Positions 41,358 to 50,478 of a stretch of DNA of 50,538 nt are shown here, in pieces (the stretch's first letter is position 1; each line of letters starts with the position of its first letter). The DNA comes from Thermotalea metallivorans (GTDB taxonomy: Bacteria; Bacillota; Clostridia; Peptostreptococcales; Thermotaleaceae). The translations under genes and the position numbers were made by a program. A model generated the notes under the pieces. The model searched no databases and was not told the origin of the DNA. It was given only the letters and a program-made list of their open reading frames with translations. Location: contig NZ_LOEE01000059.1 of the NCBI RefSeq assembly GCF_001562415.1, forward strand, positions 1-50,538, in the 5' to 3' direction.

Positions 41358-41786
41358 TTATAGTTTATATTTGGTGATTTCCTCGCAGTAGCTGCATTTA
41401 TACTCTAAAGTTTTTTCCGAAACCAGATGGAATGTAGGTTTTACATAATCGTCAAAATTCGTGATGCATCTGGGATTATGACAGGAAAAAATGCCTTTTA
41501 CCTTTTTGGGAATTTCTACTTTCTTTTTGCTGACGATTTTGTTGTCTTCGATGACATTCACGGTGATATGATGGTCGATTAAGCCTAAAAAATCTAAATC
41601 AATGTCAATATTGTTTTCTATTTTGATGATATCTTTTCTACCCATTTGTTTGCTGGATACATTCATCAGCAGAACAACAGGGTAGTCGACGCGATCCAAC
41701 ATAAGTTTGTTAAATATTTTCAAGCCATTGCCGGAAGAAATATGATCTAAAACAATTCCTTTTCTTATGCTTGTTACCTCTAACAT
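41358..41786 (-). CDS. pyrI: aspartate carbamoyltransferase regulatory subunit
   Basis: A 142-residue regulatory chain of aspartate transcarbamoylase. The N-terminal effector-binding domain ([19 protein letters not shown]) is followed by the zinc domain, with CHNPRC (C-x4-C) and CSYCEE (C-x2-C) as the four Zn ligands that hold the catalytic chain. It confers allosteric control by CTP and ATP in family members. The start overlaps the pyrB stop by 7 nt. It lies downstream of the PyrR-controlled leader. No clear terminator was found after it. Confidence 0.95.
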   Translation of the reverse strand: MLEVTSIRKGIVLDHISSGNGLKIFNKLMLDRVDYPVVLLMNVSSKQMGRKDIIKIENNIDIDLDFLGLIDHHITVNVIEDNKIVSKKKVEIPKKVKGIFSCHNPRCITNFDDYVKPTFHLVSEKTLEYKCSYCEEITKYKL

Positions 41787-42718
41787 GTCACATCCACCCC
41801 CAATAATTTTGTGATTAAAGCCATTCTTACATATACACCGAACTCTGCCTGTTTGAAGTATACAGCTCTAGGATCATCATCTACGTCATAGGCAATTTCA
41901 TTTACCCTAGGCAGCGGATGCATGACAATCATATCTTTTTTGGCATGTTGCAATTTGCTCTGACTTAATAGATAGCTATCTTTTAATCTTGCATAATCTG
42001 CTTCATTGAAAAATCTTTCTCTTTGGATCCTTGTCATGTATAGAATATCAATTTCTCCAATAACATCCTCAATGTAGCGAACTTCCTGAAGTTCTATCCC
42101 AAAGTTTTCCGTTAAGGTTCTTTTTAATGAGTCAGGCAGCGTCAGCTCTTCAGGAGAGATTAAGATAAATTTTTTTGTATTGTATCTTGCTAGGGTGCGA
42201 ATGAGGGAGTGGACAGTTCTTCCAAATTTTAAATCCCCACAAAAAGCCACCGTATGATTTTCAATGGTTCTTTTATACATTTTAATAGTGAGTAAGTCTG
42301 TCAGGGTTTGGGTCGGATGCTGATGGCCTCCATCCCCCCCGTTGATGATGGGGATAGACGCGTAGAGGGAAGCCAATTTTGGCGCCCCTTCCTTCGGGTG
42401 GCGCATAACGGCAATATCGGCATAGGCTGACATGCATCGAATAGTATCGGCAATGCTTTCGCCCTTAGACACGGAGCTGGTATTGGCATCGCTGAAGCCG
42501 ATAATATTGCCACCCAGTCTTAACATGGCTGTTTCAAAGCTGAATCTTGTTCGCGTACTTGGCTCATAGAAAAGGGTGGCCAGGATCTTTCCTTTACAGA
42601 CGGCTGCATATTTTTCTGGGGCTTCGTACATTTTCTTGCCCAATTCCACAACTTCGTTTAGCTCTTCGATGGTAAAATCTTCTGGTTCGATGAGATGTCT
42701 TACTGGTTTCCTGTTCAT
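41780..42718 (-). CDS. pyrB: aspartate carbamoyltransferase catalytic subunit
   Basis: A 312-residue catalytic chain. The carbamoyl-phosphate site [13 protein letters not shown] (about residues 50-62), the [16 protein letters not shown]-like segment (here [18 protein letters not shown]) and [11 protein letters not shown] are all intact. It condenses carbamoyl phosphate with aspartate in UMP synthesis. The ATG at 42718 follows AAAAAGGAGG, which lies inside a PyrR-type hairpin (42729-42759), so initiation is probably PyrR-controlled. It is divergent from pyrCFKD. Confidence 0.96.
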   Translation of the reverse strand: MNRKPVRHLIEPEDFTIEELNEVVELGKKMYEAPEKYAAVCKGKILATLFYEPSTRTRFSFETAMLRLGGNIIGFSDANTSSVSKGESIADTIRCMSAYADIAVMRHPKEGAPKLASLYASIPIINGGDGGHQHPTQTLTDLLTIKMYKRTIENHTVAFCGDLKFGRTVHSLIRTLARYNTKKFILISPEELTLPDSLKRTLTENFGIELQEVRYIEDVIGEIDILYMTRIQRERFFNEADYARLKDSYLLSQSKLQHAKKDMIVMHPLPRVNEIAYDVDDDPRAVYFKQAEFGVYVRMALITKLLGVDVTC

Positions 42719-42728
42719 TTTTTCTCCT

Positions 42729-42759
42729 CCTTTTTAGTCTCTCTGGACCAATTTAAAGG
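42729..42759 (-). promoter_or_regulatory. PyrR-binding hairpin over the pyrB ribosome binding site
   Basis: On the minus strand CCTTT (plus 42755-42759) pairs with AAAGG, closing a hairpin whose loop holds GGTCCAGAGAGACT (plus 42736-42749), close to the PyrR consensus ARUCCnGnGAGGYU. The 3' strand of the stem, AAAAAGG, is the first part of the pyrB Shine-Dalgarno AAGGAGG, so PyrR binding should block translation. Confidence 0.75.
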
Positions 42760-42760
42760 T

Positions 42761-42794
42761 ATATAAAAGCCTTTTTTCCATGAGGAAAAAAGGC
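42761..42794 (-). terminator. pyrB leader attenuator terminator
   Basis: On the minus strand GCCTTTTTTCC pairs perfectly with GGAAAAAAGGC across a 4-nt loop (plus 42769-42794) and is followed by TTTTATAT. It lies between the two minus-strand PyrR hairpins. Confidence 0.85.
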
Positions 42795-42828
42795 ATGACA
42801 AAACAACAATATATTCTGCTGTATATAA

Positions 42829-42859
42829 CCTTTTTAACCTCACGGGGTTAATTTAAAGG
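42829..42859 (-). promoter_or_regulatory. PyrR-binding hairpin, upstream attenuator copy
   Basis: On the minus strand CCTTT (plus 42855-42859) pairs with AAAGG, presenting AACCCCGTGAGGTT (plus 42836-42849), one base off the PyrR consensus. It precedes the 42761-42794 terminator, as in classical PyrR attenuation. Confidence 0.75.
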
Positions 42860-42875
42860 AACATTCATTTTCTTA

Positions 42876-42904
42876 AGCCTATCATAGAAAACATGGGATG
42901 TCAA
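42876..42904 (-). promoter_or_regulatory. pyrBI promoter
   Basis: On the minus strand TTGACA (plus 42899-42904), 17 nt, TAGGCT (plus 42876-42881). The -35 is perfect and the -10 weak. It lies just upstream of the first PyrR hairpin. Confidence 0.6.
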
Positions 42905-42929
42905 TGAGAAAACGTTAAAAATATTTTGG

Positions 42930-42959
42930 TTGACAATGATAAAAGCAATATGATAACAT
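42930..42959 (+). promoter_or_regulatory. pyrCFKD promoter
   Basis: TTGACA (42930-42935), 18 nt, TAACAT (42954-42959), about 20 nt before the PyrR hairpin at 42981. Confidence 0.6.
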
Positions 42960-42980
42960 GAAACAAAACAAATAGAAATG

Positions 42981-43011
42981 CCTTTAAATTGGTCCTGTGA
43001 GGCCGGTAAGG
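42981..43011 (+). promoter_or_regulatory. PyrR-binding hairpin of the pyrC leader
   Basis: CCTT (42981-42984) pairs with AAGG (43008-43011). The loop contains GGTCCTGTGAGGCC, near the consensus ARUCCnGnGAGGYU. It shares the prefix CCTTTAAATTGGTCC with the hairpin over the pyrB site on the other strand. Confidence 0.82.
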
Positions 43012-43074
43012 ATGGAATATGGAGTGAAAAGGATACGATGAATCCGTATCTGTCTTTTGTCATAGGTATATTGC

Positions 43075-43104
43075 AACCTTCTGTCTCCGGCAGAAGGTTT
43101 TTTT
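43075..43104 (+). terminator. pyrC leader attenuator terminator
   Basis: AACCTTCTG (43075-43083) pairs perfectly with CAGAAGGTT (43091-43099) and runs into TTTTT. It lies between the PyrR hairpin and pyrC, completing a PyrR-type attenuator. Confidence 0.9.
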
Positions 43105-43122
43105 ATGGGGAAAAGGAGGCGT

Positions 43123-44424
43123 ATGATGATTGTAATCAAAGGTGGTAGAGTCATTGATCCCCCAAAGGGAATAGACCGGGTTGCCGATATATTGATTCTG
43201 GATGGAAAAATCAGCATGATTGCGGAAAATATCCATGCAGAGCAGGCCAGGATTATTGACGCACGAAATAAAATTGTGGCACCGGGGTTTATTGATATGC
43301 ATGTGCATCTAAGGGAGCCGGGCTTTGAATATAAAGAAACGATTCGTACAGGTACCATGAGTGCAGCCGTAGGGGGATTTACAACTGTAGCTTGTATGCC
43401 CAACACACAGCCTGCTATCCATTCCAAGGAGATCGTTGCCTATATCCGGGACAAGGCGGAGGCGGAAGCAATTGTCAACGTGCTGATCATTGGCAGTATT
43501 ACAGAGGATATTGCAGGAAAAAAACTGACGGATATAGGGGAATTGGTAAAAAGTGGAATCGTGGCCATATCCGATGATGGAAAGACGCCTATGGATATGG
43601 AGATTATGGAGAGGGCCTTTGCGGAGGCAAGAAGATATGGAATTCTTCTGATTGATCATTGTGAGGATCATCAGCTGACCCAAGGGGGGAGTGTCAATGA
43701 AGGGAATGCCAGCAAAAGGACCGGGCTGAAAGGAATTCCCAGTGTGGCGGAATGGAAAATAGTGAAAAGAGATATTGCCCTTGCGAAAAAATATGATGCC
43801 TGCCTGCATATAGCCCATGTAAGTACAAAGGAGTCCGTTGAACTGATTCGCAGGGCCAAGGGAAAGGGAATAAAGGTCACCTGTGAAGTTGCACCCCATC
43901 ACTTTACCCTGACCGATGAAATTGTCACAAGGGAAAATACCTATACAAAGGTAAATCCTCCCCTCCGGGGACAAGCAGATGTGGAAGCCGTAATTCAAGG
44001 TTTAAGGGACGGAACAATTGATATGATTGCTACGGATCATGCCCCTCATGATGAGGGAAGCAAAAGGGTAGACTATGAAAGGGCGGCCTTTGGCATTAGC
44101 GGATTAGAAACGGCCTTTGCCATCGCCTATACAGAGCTGGTACGGAAGGGAAGATTAACCCTTCACCAACTCATCGATAAAATGAGTTGCAAACCGGCAA
44201 CTATTCTCGGCCTTGACAAAGGAACCTTGGTAGTGGGCAGTGTGGCGGATTTGGTAATTTTGGATTTGGAAGAAGAAGGGGTGATTGATGCCTGCAGATT
44301 TGTGTCCAAGGGAAAAAATACGCCTTTTCATGGCAGGAAAGTATTTGGAAAAGTGTTGTATACGCTGGTAGGAGGAAAAGTTGTCGTGGAGAAAGGAGAG
44401 ATTGTATGTTTATCGATCGATTGA
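43123..44424 (+). CDS. pyrC: dihydroorotase (class I)
   Basis: A 433-residue amidohydrolase with the metal motif PGFIDMHVHLREPG (about residues 51-64), TVACMPNTQP, a lysine-less class I region SDDGKTPMD, HIAHVSTKESVE and the DHAPHDEGSK catalytic segment (Asp about 307). It cyclises carbamoyl-aspartate to dihydroorotate. The ATG at 43123 (or 43126) follows AAAAGGAGG; an ATG at 43105 lies in the attenuator T-run. The 3' end overlaps pyrF by 19 nt. Regulated by the PyrR attenuator upstream. Confidence 0.94.
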   Translation: MMIVIKGGRVIDPPKGIDRVADILILDGKISMIAENIHAEQARIIDARNKIVAPGFIDMHVHLREPGFEYKETIRTGTMSAAVGGFTTVACMPNTQPAIHSKEIVAYIRDKAEAEAIVNVLIIGSITEDIAGKKLTDIGELVKSGIVAISDDGKTPMDMEIMERAFAEARRYGILLIDHCEDHQLTQGGSVNEGNASKRTGLKGIPSVAEWKIVKRDIALAKKYDACLHIAHVSTKESVELIRRAKGKGIKVTCEVAPHHFTLTDEIVTRENTYTKVNPPLRGQADVEAVIQGLRDGTIDMIATDHAPHDEGSKRVDYERAAFGISGLETAFAIAYTELVRKGRLTLHQLIDKMSCKPATILGLDKGTLVVGSVADLVILDLEEEGVIDACRFVSKGKNTPFHGRKVFGKVLYTLVGGKVVVEKGEIVCLSID

Positions 44425-45350
44425 TTCGGCAGATTCAAGAAAAGAAGAGCAATGTGGTGGTGGGATTAGATCCCAGACTGGAAATGATACCAAAATTTAT
44501 TCGGGAAAAGCATTATGGGCTCTATGGAAAAAACCTACGGGCTGCTGCAGAGGCCCTATGGGAATTTAACCGAGAAATCATTGAATCAGTATACGATATT
44601 GTCCCAGCAGTAAAGCCCCAAATTGCTTTTTATGAACAGTATGGACTCGAGGGCTTGGAAGCATATCAAAGAACCTGCAATCTGGCGAAGGAGAAGGGGC
44701 TATTGGTGATCGGAGACATCAAGCGAGGGGATATTGGTACGACCTCAAAGGCTTATGCCGATGCCCATCTAGGCATGGTCCAGGTGGAAGATGAAAAATT
44801 GGAGGCCTTTTCCGTGGATGCCGTTACGGTGAATCCTTATTTGGGAGATGATTGTCTGAAGGAATTTATAGGAGACATTCAAACGTACCAAAAGGGAATG
44901 TTTGTTCTTGTAAAAACTTCTAACCCTACCTCTGGCCAACTGCAGGACCTGGAGTCGGGAGGAATGAAAATTTATGAAATTGTTGCCCAGATGGTGAATC
45001 GATGGAGCAAAGAAACCTTAGGGGAATATGGATATGCATCGGTGGGAGCCGTGGTGGCAGCTACCTATCCTGAGCAAGCCAGAACCCTCCGCATGCTTAT
45101 GCCTGCATCCTATTTCCTGGTGCCGGGCTATGGAGCCCAAGGAGGAACTGCAAAAGACATCTTGGATTGTTTTGACGAAAAGGGACTGGGTGCCATCATC
45201 AACTCTTCAAGGGATATTTTATATGCTTATCGGAAAAATCCCAAGGAATATGGGGAAGAAGATTTCGGGAAAGCTGCAAGGGCAGAGACTTCCAGGATGC
45301 GAGAAGAAATCAATGATGCTTTGGATGAAAATGGAAAAAAGTACTGGTAA
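44406..45350 (+). CDS. pyrF: orotidine 5'-phosphate decarboxylase (long form)
   Basis: A 314-residue decarboxylase of the longer PyrF subfamily. The motifs VVVGLDPRLEMIPKF (about residue 17), AVKPQIAFYEQYG and the catalytic VIGDIKRGDIGTTSKAYADA (Asp-Lys-x4-Asp tetrad) are present; VGAVVAATYPEQA and VPGYGAQGG bind phosphate. It makes UMP from OMP. Its start lies inside the end of pyrC, and pyrK begins 12 nt after its stop. Confidence 0.94.
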   Translation: MFIDRLIRQIQEKKSNVVVGLDPRLEMIPKFIREKHYGLYGKNLRAAAEALWEFNREIIESVYDIVPAVKPQIAFYEQYGLEGLEAYQRTCNLAKEKGLLVIGDIKRGDIGTTSKAYADAHLGMVQVEDEKLEAFSVDAVTVNPYLGDDCLKEFIGDIQTYQKGMFVLVKTSNPTSGQLQDLESGGMKIYEIVAQMVNRWSKETLGEYGYASVGAVVAATYPEQARTLRMLMPASYFLVPGYGAQGGTAKDILDCFDEKGLGAIINSSRDILYAYRKNPKEYGEEDFGKAARAETSRMREEINDALDENGKKYW

Positions 45351-45361
45351 GGAGGGATAGG

Positions 45362-46129
45362 ATGCAAGAACGTAAAATATGCCAAATTATTGAAACACAA
45401 TGCATTGGACCAGATGTTTATAAAATTGTGATAGAGAAGCCCCAAGGATGGGAAAATATTCGACCAGGTCAGTTTTTTCATATCCGGGCCGGAGAAGATT
45501 GGTATCCCCTATTGCGAAGACCTATCAGCGTGTGTGAGATTCAAGGGATCGGCATCAGCTTTGTGGTGAGAAAATCCGGAAAAGGTACGGAATTGCTGTG
45601 TAGCAGGAAACCAGGAGAATCATTGGATTTGCTGGGGCCCTTGGGAAATGGCTTTACCATAGAAGGGGAAAAGGTCATCCTGGTCGGTGGAGGCATCGGG
45701 ACTGCACCATTGCTGGAATTGTGCAGAATATTTAAAGACAAGGACGTGACCGTACTTTTGGGCTTTAGAGCAGAACCCTATCTTGTGGAAGTATTCCAAA
45801 GGTATAGCCATCATGTGAAAGTGGCTACGGAAGATGGAAGTGTAGGATACAAAGGCTATGTGACGACGTTGTTGGAGGAAGAATTAGCAAAGAGAAGTAT
45901 GGATATGATTTATGCCTGCGGTCCGGAAGTAATGTTAAAAGAAGTACAGAGGATAAGCAGAAGATATGGCGTCAAATCTCAATTGGCCATGGAAGAGAGG
46001 ATGGCATGCGGAGTAGGGGCATGTCTGGTATGCAGTTGCAAAGTAAAGGCGGGAGAGGGCTGGGACTATGTAAGAACCTGTAAAGAAGGCCCTGTATTTT
46101 CCGGAGATGAGGTGATGTTTGATGAGTAA
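45362..46129 (+). CDS. pyrK: dihydroorotate dehydrogenase electron transfer subunit
   Basis: A 255-residue FAD and [2Fe-2S] subunit. [11 protein letters not shown] is the FAD-binding RxxS-type motif (about residues 41-51), [13 protein letters not shown] binds NAD, and [12 protein letters not shown] with a later Cys (RTCKEG) holds the [2Fe-2S] cluster. It channels electrons from the PyrD flavin to NAD+. The ATG at 45362 follows AAGGAGGGATAGG. It overlaps pyrD by 8 nt. Confidence 0.94.
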   Translation: MQERKICQIIETQCIGPDVYKIVIEKPQGWENIRPGQFFHIRAGEDWYPLLRRPISVCEIQGIGISFVVRKSGKGTELLCSRKPGESLDLLGPLGNGFTIEGEKVILVGGGIGTAPLLELCRIFKDKDVTVLLGFRAEPYLVEVFQRYSHHVKVATEDGSVGYKGYVTTLLEEELAKRSMDMIYACGPEVMLKEVQRISRRYGVKSQLAMEERMACGVGACLVCSCKVKAGEGWDYVRTCKEGPVFSGDEVMFDE

Positions 46130-47039
46130 AATAGACATGTCTGTAGATTTGAACGGATTGGTGCTTCAAAATCCCATTACTGTGGCATCAGGGACCTTCG
46201 GTTTTGGAAGGGAATATGGAGAATATGTGGATTTAAACCGTTTGGGCGCCATCATGGTAAAGGGTTTGACATTGGAAGAAAGAAAAGGAAATCCTACGCC
46301 GAGGGTAGCCGAAACCCCCATGGGAATGCTTAACAGTGTGGGATTGCAAAACCCGGGGGTAGAAGCTTTTATTAAGGAAGAACTGCCTTACTTATCTCAA
46401 TTTCATACAAAGATCATCGCCAATATTAACGGAAATACCATCGAGGAATATTGCAGACTGGCGGAAAGGCTTTCTGATACGGCGGTAGATGCCTTGGAAC
46501 TCAACATATCCTGTCCCAATGTAAAGGAAGGAGGCGTGGCCTTTGGGAGAGATCCGGAGATGGTCCATAGGGTGACAAGGTGTGTGCGACAATCTACCCC
46601 AAAATATTTGATTGTGAAATTAAGTCCTAATGTAAGGGATATCGGAGAAATTGCCGTAGCAGCAGAAGAAGGCGGGGCAGACTGCATATCTCTCATCAAT
46701 ACGCTGATCGGTATGAGTATAGATATTGAACGGCAAAGACCTGTGTTGGCCCGAGGAATCGGAGGATTGTCAGGCCCGGCCATTAAGCCTGTAGCCCTTA
46801 GAATGGTTTACGAAGCAGCAAAGGCAGTGAAGATACCGATCATTGGCATGGGAGGCATTGCAAATGATCAGGATGCCATTGAATTTCTACTGGCAGGAGC
46901 CAGTGCTATATCCGTCGGAACGGCCAACTTTATAAATCCCTATGTCACCATGGAAATTTATGATGGAATTGCAGATTATCTTGAGAGAAAAGGGTATCAA
47001 TCGGTAAAAGATATTATAGGGAAATTGAATTTTTCATAG
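46122..47039 (+). CDS. pyrD: dihydroorotate dehydrogenase B (NAD+-dependent), catalytic subunit
   Basis: A 305-residue FMN enzyme of class 1B. Motifs are [16 protein letters not shown] (about residue 18), [15 protein letters not shown] with the catalytic Cys region, [28 protein letters not shown] and [19 protein letters not shown]. It pairs with PyrK. The ATG at 46122 follows GAGGTGAT; a TTG directly before it is in frame. No pyrE follows, so orotate phosphoribosyltransferase must be encoded elsewhere. Confidence 0.95.
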   Translation: MSKIDMSVDLNGLVLQNPITVASGTFGFGREYGEYVDLNRLGAIMVKGLTLEERKGNPTPRVAETPMGMLNSVGLQNPGVEAFIKEELPYLSQFHTKIIANINGNTIEEYCRLAERLSDTAVDALELNISCPNVKEGGVAFGRDPEMVHRVTRCVRQSTPKYLIVKLSPNVRDIGEIAVAAEEGGADCISLINTLIGMSIDIERQRPVLARGIGGLSGPAIKPVALRMVYEAAKAVKIPIIGMGGIANDQDAIEFLLAGASAISVGTANFINPYVTMEIYDGIADYLERKGYQSVKDIIGKLNFS

Positions 47040-47041
47040 AG

Positions 47042-47082
47042 AAAAAAACGATTTGTTGGGAATCATCCCAGCTTGTTTTTTC
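47042..47082 (+). terminator. terminator after pyrD
   Basis: AAAAAAC (47043-47049) pairs with GTTTTTT and TTGGGA with TCCCA, a long A-start/T-end hairpin. A second small hairpin (AAGTCTTC 47155 with GAAGACTT 47180) lies in the 220-nt gap that follows, which holds no gene. Confidence 0.8.
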
Positions 47083-47259
47083 TTATAACACATAGGAAAT
47101 GATGCATTTCCATAAACTATGGATAAGCCATAATTTCTGTCATGGTCTTCAACAAAGTCTTCTTTGAAATCTTCCAACGGAAGACTTTCTTATTTAGAGA
47201 AGGGGTGCAGGTCAGAATAGTGAGGAAAGTTCCAAGGATTTTTCTACAAGGCCATTACA

Positions 47260-47640
47260 TTACAATATATTTGTTAATGTAACAGCTTCACTTTCCTTTA
47301 CAATTTGAAACAACTGTTTTAAGACTTCGATCTCCCCTAGGGAAAGGGGTTTATCTTTTTCTTGGACATACTTGCGGGTTCTTGCTAGGGCAAGGTCGAT
47401 ATTGTCTATTTCATGGTGATCTATGATGATGGCCCATCGGTGTCGAATTTGATGCCACTGGGCTTTCATCTCTGAATATTTTTCCATGACCATATCCCAT
47501 TCCTCCGCTTCTATCTTTCTTTCCAGCAAATTCAGTGATTCGATGAAATTTTCGGCATGGTTGTCCACATGGCGGTAAGAAAGAAACCAGCCGCTAATGA
47601 TGACTAGGATGGCTATAGAAACACCAATCAATGATCTCAT
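47260..47640 (-). CDS. DUF4363 family membrane-anchored protein
   Basis: A 126-residue protein with an N-terminal transmembrane segment (residues 3-22) and a helical extracytoplasmic part, LERKIEAEEWDMVMEKYSEM then WAIIIDHHEIDNIDLALART. This fits DUF4363, a family common in spore formers and often encoded beside DUF421 proteins, as here. The start at 47640 is preferred because AGGAGGTG is upstream on the minus strand; the longer reading overlaps the DUF421 gene. Function unknown. Confidence 0.8.
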   Translation of the reverse strand: MRSLIGVSIAILVIISGWFLSYRHVDNHAENFIESLNLLERKIEAEEWDMVMEKYSEMKAQWHQIRHRWAIIIDHHEIDNIDLALARTRKYVQEKDKPLSLGEIEVLKQLFQIVKESEAVTLTNIL

Positions 47641-47656
47641 GGCAAAGGGACACCTC

Positions 47657-48334
47657 CTACTGATTGTCTTTTTTTTGCACATGAAGTTTTCGATTTTCAT
47701 CAAGAAAGCAAAACAATACATCCTTATAATTATCAATCTGGTACATCTTTAATTGGTCCATCAGCCAATGCTCGCTGCACTGTGCGATTTTCAGATTTTC
47801 ATAATGAATATGGCCGTCGATAATTAAGGAAACCGGCAGATTTTCATACGCAGGAGTGATATTTAGATCTTCAGCAGTAACAGGTTTTTTATTTGCCTTT
47901 GGGATAATACTTAATTCTCCGTTTGTTTCAAGAATGGCGAACTCCACATCTGCAAGGCTGGCATAATCCTTTTCCCGAATTTGTTCCATTAGGTCATTGA
48001 TATTAATTCGCAAACGTTTTAACTCTTCTGTATTGATTTTTCCCCTATGAACTAGAATGCTGGGCTTCCCGCAAATAATGCGTCTTGCCCATTGGCTTTT
48101 CAAATTGATATAGGAGATAATAATCTGTGCAAAAAGTAGGGTGATGATGGCAACCATATTATTTAGAATTGGTCTACCGGTATCTTCTATGGATAAGGCT
48201 GCCAATTCAGCGATCATCAGCATAATAACCATTTCATAGGGTTGAAGCTCAGTTAATTCTCCTTTACCCATCAATCGAATGGTGACCAATACAAAGAGAT
48301 ATAGCAATAAGGTTCTGATCAGAATGATAATCAT
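47657..48334 (-). CDS. DUF421 domain membrane protein (YetF/YdfR-like)
   Basis: A 225-residue protein with three N-terminal transmembrane helices (RTLLLYLFVLVTIRLMGKGE, then two more to about residue 80). The cytoplasmic DUF421 domain follows: KPSILVHRGKINTEELKRL, DYASLADVEFAILETNGELS and PVSLIIDGHIH. Members related to SpoVA-linked YetF/YdfR proteins occur in spore formers. The start at 48334 has AAAGGATG upstream; an alternative ATG lies 8 codons before it. It forms an operon with the DUF4363 gene 16 nt downstream. Confidence 0.85.
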   Translation of the reverse strand: MIIILIRTLLLYLFVLVTIRLMGKGELTELQPYEMVIMLMIAELAALSIEDTGRPILNNMVAIITLLFAQIIISYINLKSQWARRIICGKPSILVHRGKINTEELKRLRININDLMEQIREKDYASLADVEFAILETNGELSIIPKANKKPVTAEDLNITPAYENLPVSLIIDGHIHYENLKIAQCSEHWLMDQLKMYQIDNYKDVLFCFLDENRKLHVQKKDNQ

Positions 48335-48503
48335 GGAACGGCATCCTTTCCTATTCATTCATTCATCTATTCTATATAAAGTTTGTCTATAGAAGTTTTT
48401 TTTATTCCAAAACTATTTGGAAATAAAAAAAGATTATGGACATGGGAGATGTGCTACATAATTTCCATGAATCGAGGAAATAATCATGATGCTGAAAATT
48501 CTA

Positions 48504-48560
48504 TTGAAAATACACTCTATTTTATAGTAAGATAGTTATGAGTGAATGACTGGTCAGTCA
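48504..48560 (+). promoter_or_regulatory. promoter with TetR-like operator
   Basis: TTGAAA (48504-48509) with TAAGAT (48528-48533, 18-nt spacer) is followed by the perfect palindrome TGACTG-GT-CAGTCA (48547-48560). This tGACtggtcagTCa form is typical of TetR-family repressors of efflux genes. No tetR gene is in the window. Confidence 0.65.
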
Positions 48561-48588
48561 ATTTTGATAATGCCATAAGGAGAGAACA

Positions 48589-49971
48589 ATGAACAATCTA
48601 CAGAAGCTGAATATGACAGAGGGGAGCATTCGATCCCATTTGATCAAATTTTCCATACCCATATTTATAGGAAATCTGCTTCAGGCTGCCTATAATGTAG
48701 TAGATAGTATATGGATCGGCCAATTTTTAGGGGCCGAAGCCTTGGCGGCAGTAACGGTAAGTTTTCCGATTCTATTTGTGCTTATTTCTTTGATTATCGG
48801 CTTAACCATGGGAGCTACAATTTTAATTTCCCAATATTTCGGTGCTGAAGAATATGAAAGTTTGAAAAAGACAATCCAGACAACCCTTGCCTTTGTGGGT
48901 ATATGTGGTATTGCCGTTTCCATTGTGGGGATTCTGTTTAGTGAGTCTATTTTGAAATTTATTAATACACCGGAGAATATTATTCCCATGGCAGTAGACT
49001 ATTTGATAGTCTTTTCTGCGGGATTGCTGTTTATGTTTGGGTATAATGCCTTGGGTGCTATTTTGAGAGGCTTGGGGGACTCAAAAACACCTCTATTGTT
49101 TTTAATTTATGCAACGGTGTTGAATGTTATTTTAGATCCTTTATTCATTTTTGGCATAGGACCTTTCCCAAAAATGGGGGTAAGTGGTGCGGCCCTGGCT
49201 ACAACCATTGCCCAGGGGATTTCTTTTGTTTTAGGAATTCGCCATCTGGATAAAATGGATCATATATTTAAGTTTCGGTTCACAGAAATAAAAATAGATT
49301 ACGATATTCTGAAAAAGTCTATTAAGATTGGCTTGCCTACAGGGATACAACAAACTGTGGTATCCTTGGCCGCCGTGGCGATTACTTCTATCGTAAATAT
49401 CTTTGGGCCTATTACCGTGGCGGCCTTTGGAGCTGCCATGCGATTTGACAATTTCGCCTTCATGCCGGCCATGGCTATTGGAATCGGAGTTTCCACTTTG
49501 GCAGGGCAAAATATAGGAGCCGGCAGAGAAGACCGGGTAAAAGAAACCGCCAAGTGGGGTTGTATTCTTTCCAGTGCGGTGACCGTTCTGATTACCATGA
49601 TTGTATTGGTATCTCCCGAAATTTTAATGAGACTTTTTACTCGAGATGGGGAGGTAATACGAATTGGTGCAGAATATCTGCGGATTGTTTCTTGGGGATA
49701 TGTGCCGATTGCCCTTATGTTTGCTTTAAATGGCATACTTCGAGGTGCTGGCGATACCCTTGCATCTATGCTGATTACTATTTGTACCCTATGGATAATC
49801 AGAATACCTTTGGCCAAGTTACTATCAGGAACATCCCTTGGGGCAAGGGGGATATGGTTCGCCATGTTGGCCAGCCTTTGTATGAATGCCTTGATCAGCT
49901 ATGTTTACTATCGAACAGGAAGATGGAAAAACAAGGCGGTTACAGGGAACAGAATGAATATGATGAAATAA
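48589..49971 (+). CDS. MATE family efflux transporter
   Basis: A 460-residue 12-helix transporter of the MATE family (NorM/DinF-like). The N-terminal IPIFIGNLLQAAYNVVDSIWIGQFLG, SLIIGLTMGATILISQYFGA and GALGAILRGLGDSKTPL (with the repeat-2 counterpart NGILRGAGDTLAS) are family hallmarks (quoted in parts). It exports cationic drugs or metabolites using a Na+ or H+ gradient. The ATG at 48589 follows AAGGAGAG. Regulation by a TetR-type repressor is suggested by the upstream palindrome. Confidence 0.9.
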   Translation: MNNLQKLNMTEGSIRSHLIKFSIPIFIGNLLQAAYNVVDSIWIGQFLGAEALAAVTVSFPILFVLISLIIGLTMGATILISQYFGAEEYESLKKTIQTTLAFVGICGIAVSIVGILFSESILKFINTPENIIPMAVDYLIVFSAGLLFMFGYNALGAILRGLGDSKTPLLFLIYATVLNVILDPLFIFGIGPFPKMGVSGAALATTIAQGISFVLGIRHLDKMDHIFKFRFTEIKIDYDILKKSIKIGLPTGIQQTVVSLAAVAITSIVNIFGPITVAAFGAAMRFDNFAFMPAMAIGIGVSTLAGQNIGAGREDRVKETAKWGCILSSAVTVLITMIVLVSPEILMRLFTRDGEVIRIGAEYLRIVSWGYVPIALMFALNGILRGAGDTLASMLITICTLWIIRIPLAKLLSGTSLGARGIWFAMLASLCMNALISYVYYRTGRWKNKAVTGNRMNMMK

Positions 49972-49974
49972 AGG

Positions 49975-50007
49975 ACCTGTAGGGGCAGTACCTTTACAGG
50001 TTTTTTC
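49975..50007 (+). terminator. Rho-independent terminator
   Basis: ACCTGTA (49975-49981) pairs with TACAGGT (49995-50001) and continues TTTTTC. It ends the MATE gene. Confidence 0.8.
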
Positions 50008-50093
50008 TTTTCTTATCAGTTAGGTCTTGTTGAAGTGTTTTTATGATAGGCCTTATGCTGGTTGAAATGTTTGTAGAGTCTAAAATGAACGGG

Positions 50094-50360
50094 CTACGCC
50101 CGATCTTTACTGAGTTCAGGAAACCAAATATTAATCTCCCTCTCCGCTGCGTCTATGCTATCAGAAGCATGAACTATATTTTTTGTCAAATGAAAAGCAA
50201 AATCTCCTCTAATGGTGCCAGGCAGTGCCATTGTGGGGGATTTATCTCCATTCATCATGCGAATGATTTCTATAACAGAATCCCCAGCCCATACCATTAC
50301 CATCATAGGCCCGCAAGACATATACTTAATTAAATCAACTTTCGCACAAAATTGATGTGC
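50094..50360 (-). pseudogene. ndk: nucleoside diphosphate kinase, N-terminally truncated
   Basis: The C-terminal 80-odd residues are clear NDK: DLIKYMSCGPMMVMVWAG, GDKSPTMALPGTIRGDFAFH and NIVHASDSIDAAEREINIWF. These include the active-site histidine and the NxxHxSDS motif. Everything before about AHQF is missing. The normal N-terminus (the ATP-binding RTxxxIKPD region) is replaced by unrelated sequence. The gene is broken by the event that brought in the sequence to the right. The frame remains open upstream, but that extension is not NDK-like. Confidence 0.7.
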
Positions 50361-50478
50361 GATGAATATTGAAAAATCAATAGTTTTGGGCAATAAAAAA
50401 GTCCAAGAAGCCCCCTCTCTGTGATATAATAGAAGTGACAAAACCCCATTAAAATCAACGGTTGGGAGGTTCTTGAAC

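Noticed and set aside
50043-50333. 96-codon plus-strand ORF at the right end
   Set aside because: It is antisense to the clear NDK-coding sequence and has no ribosome binding site or family features.
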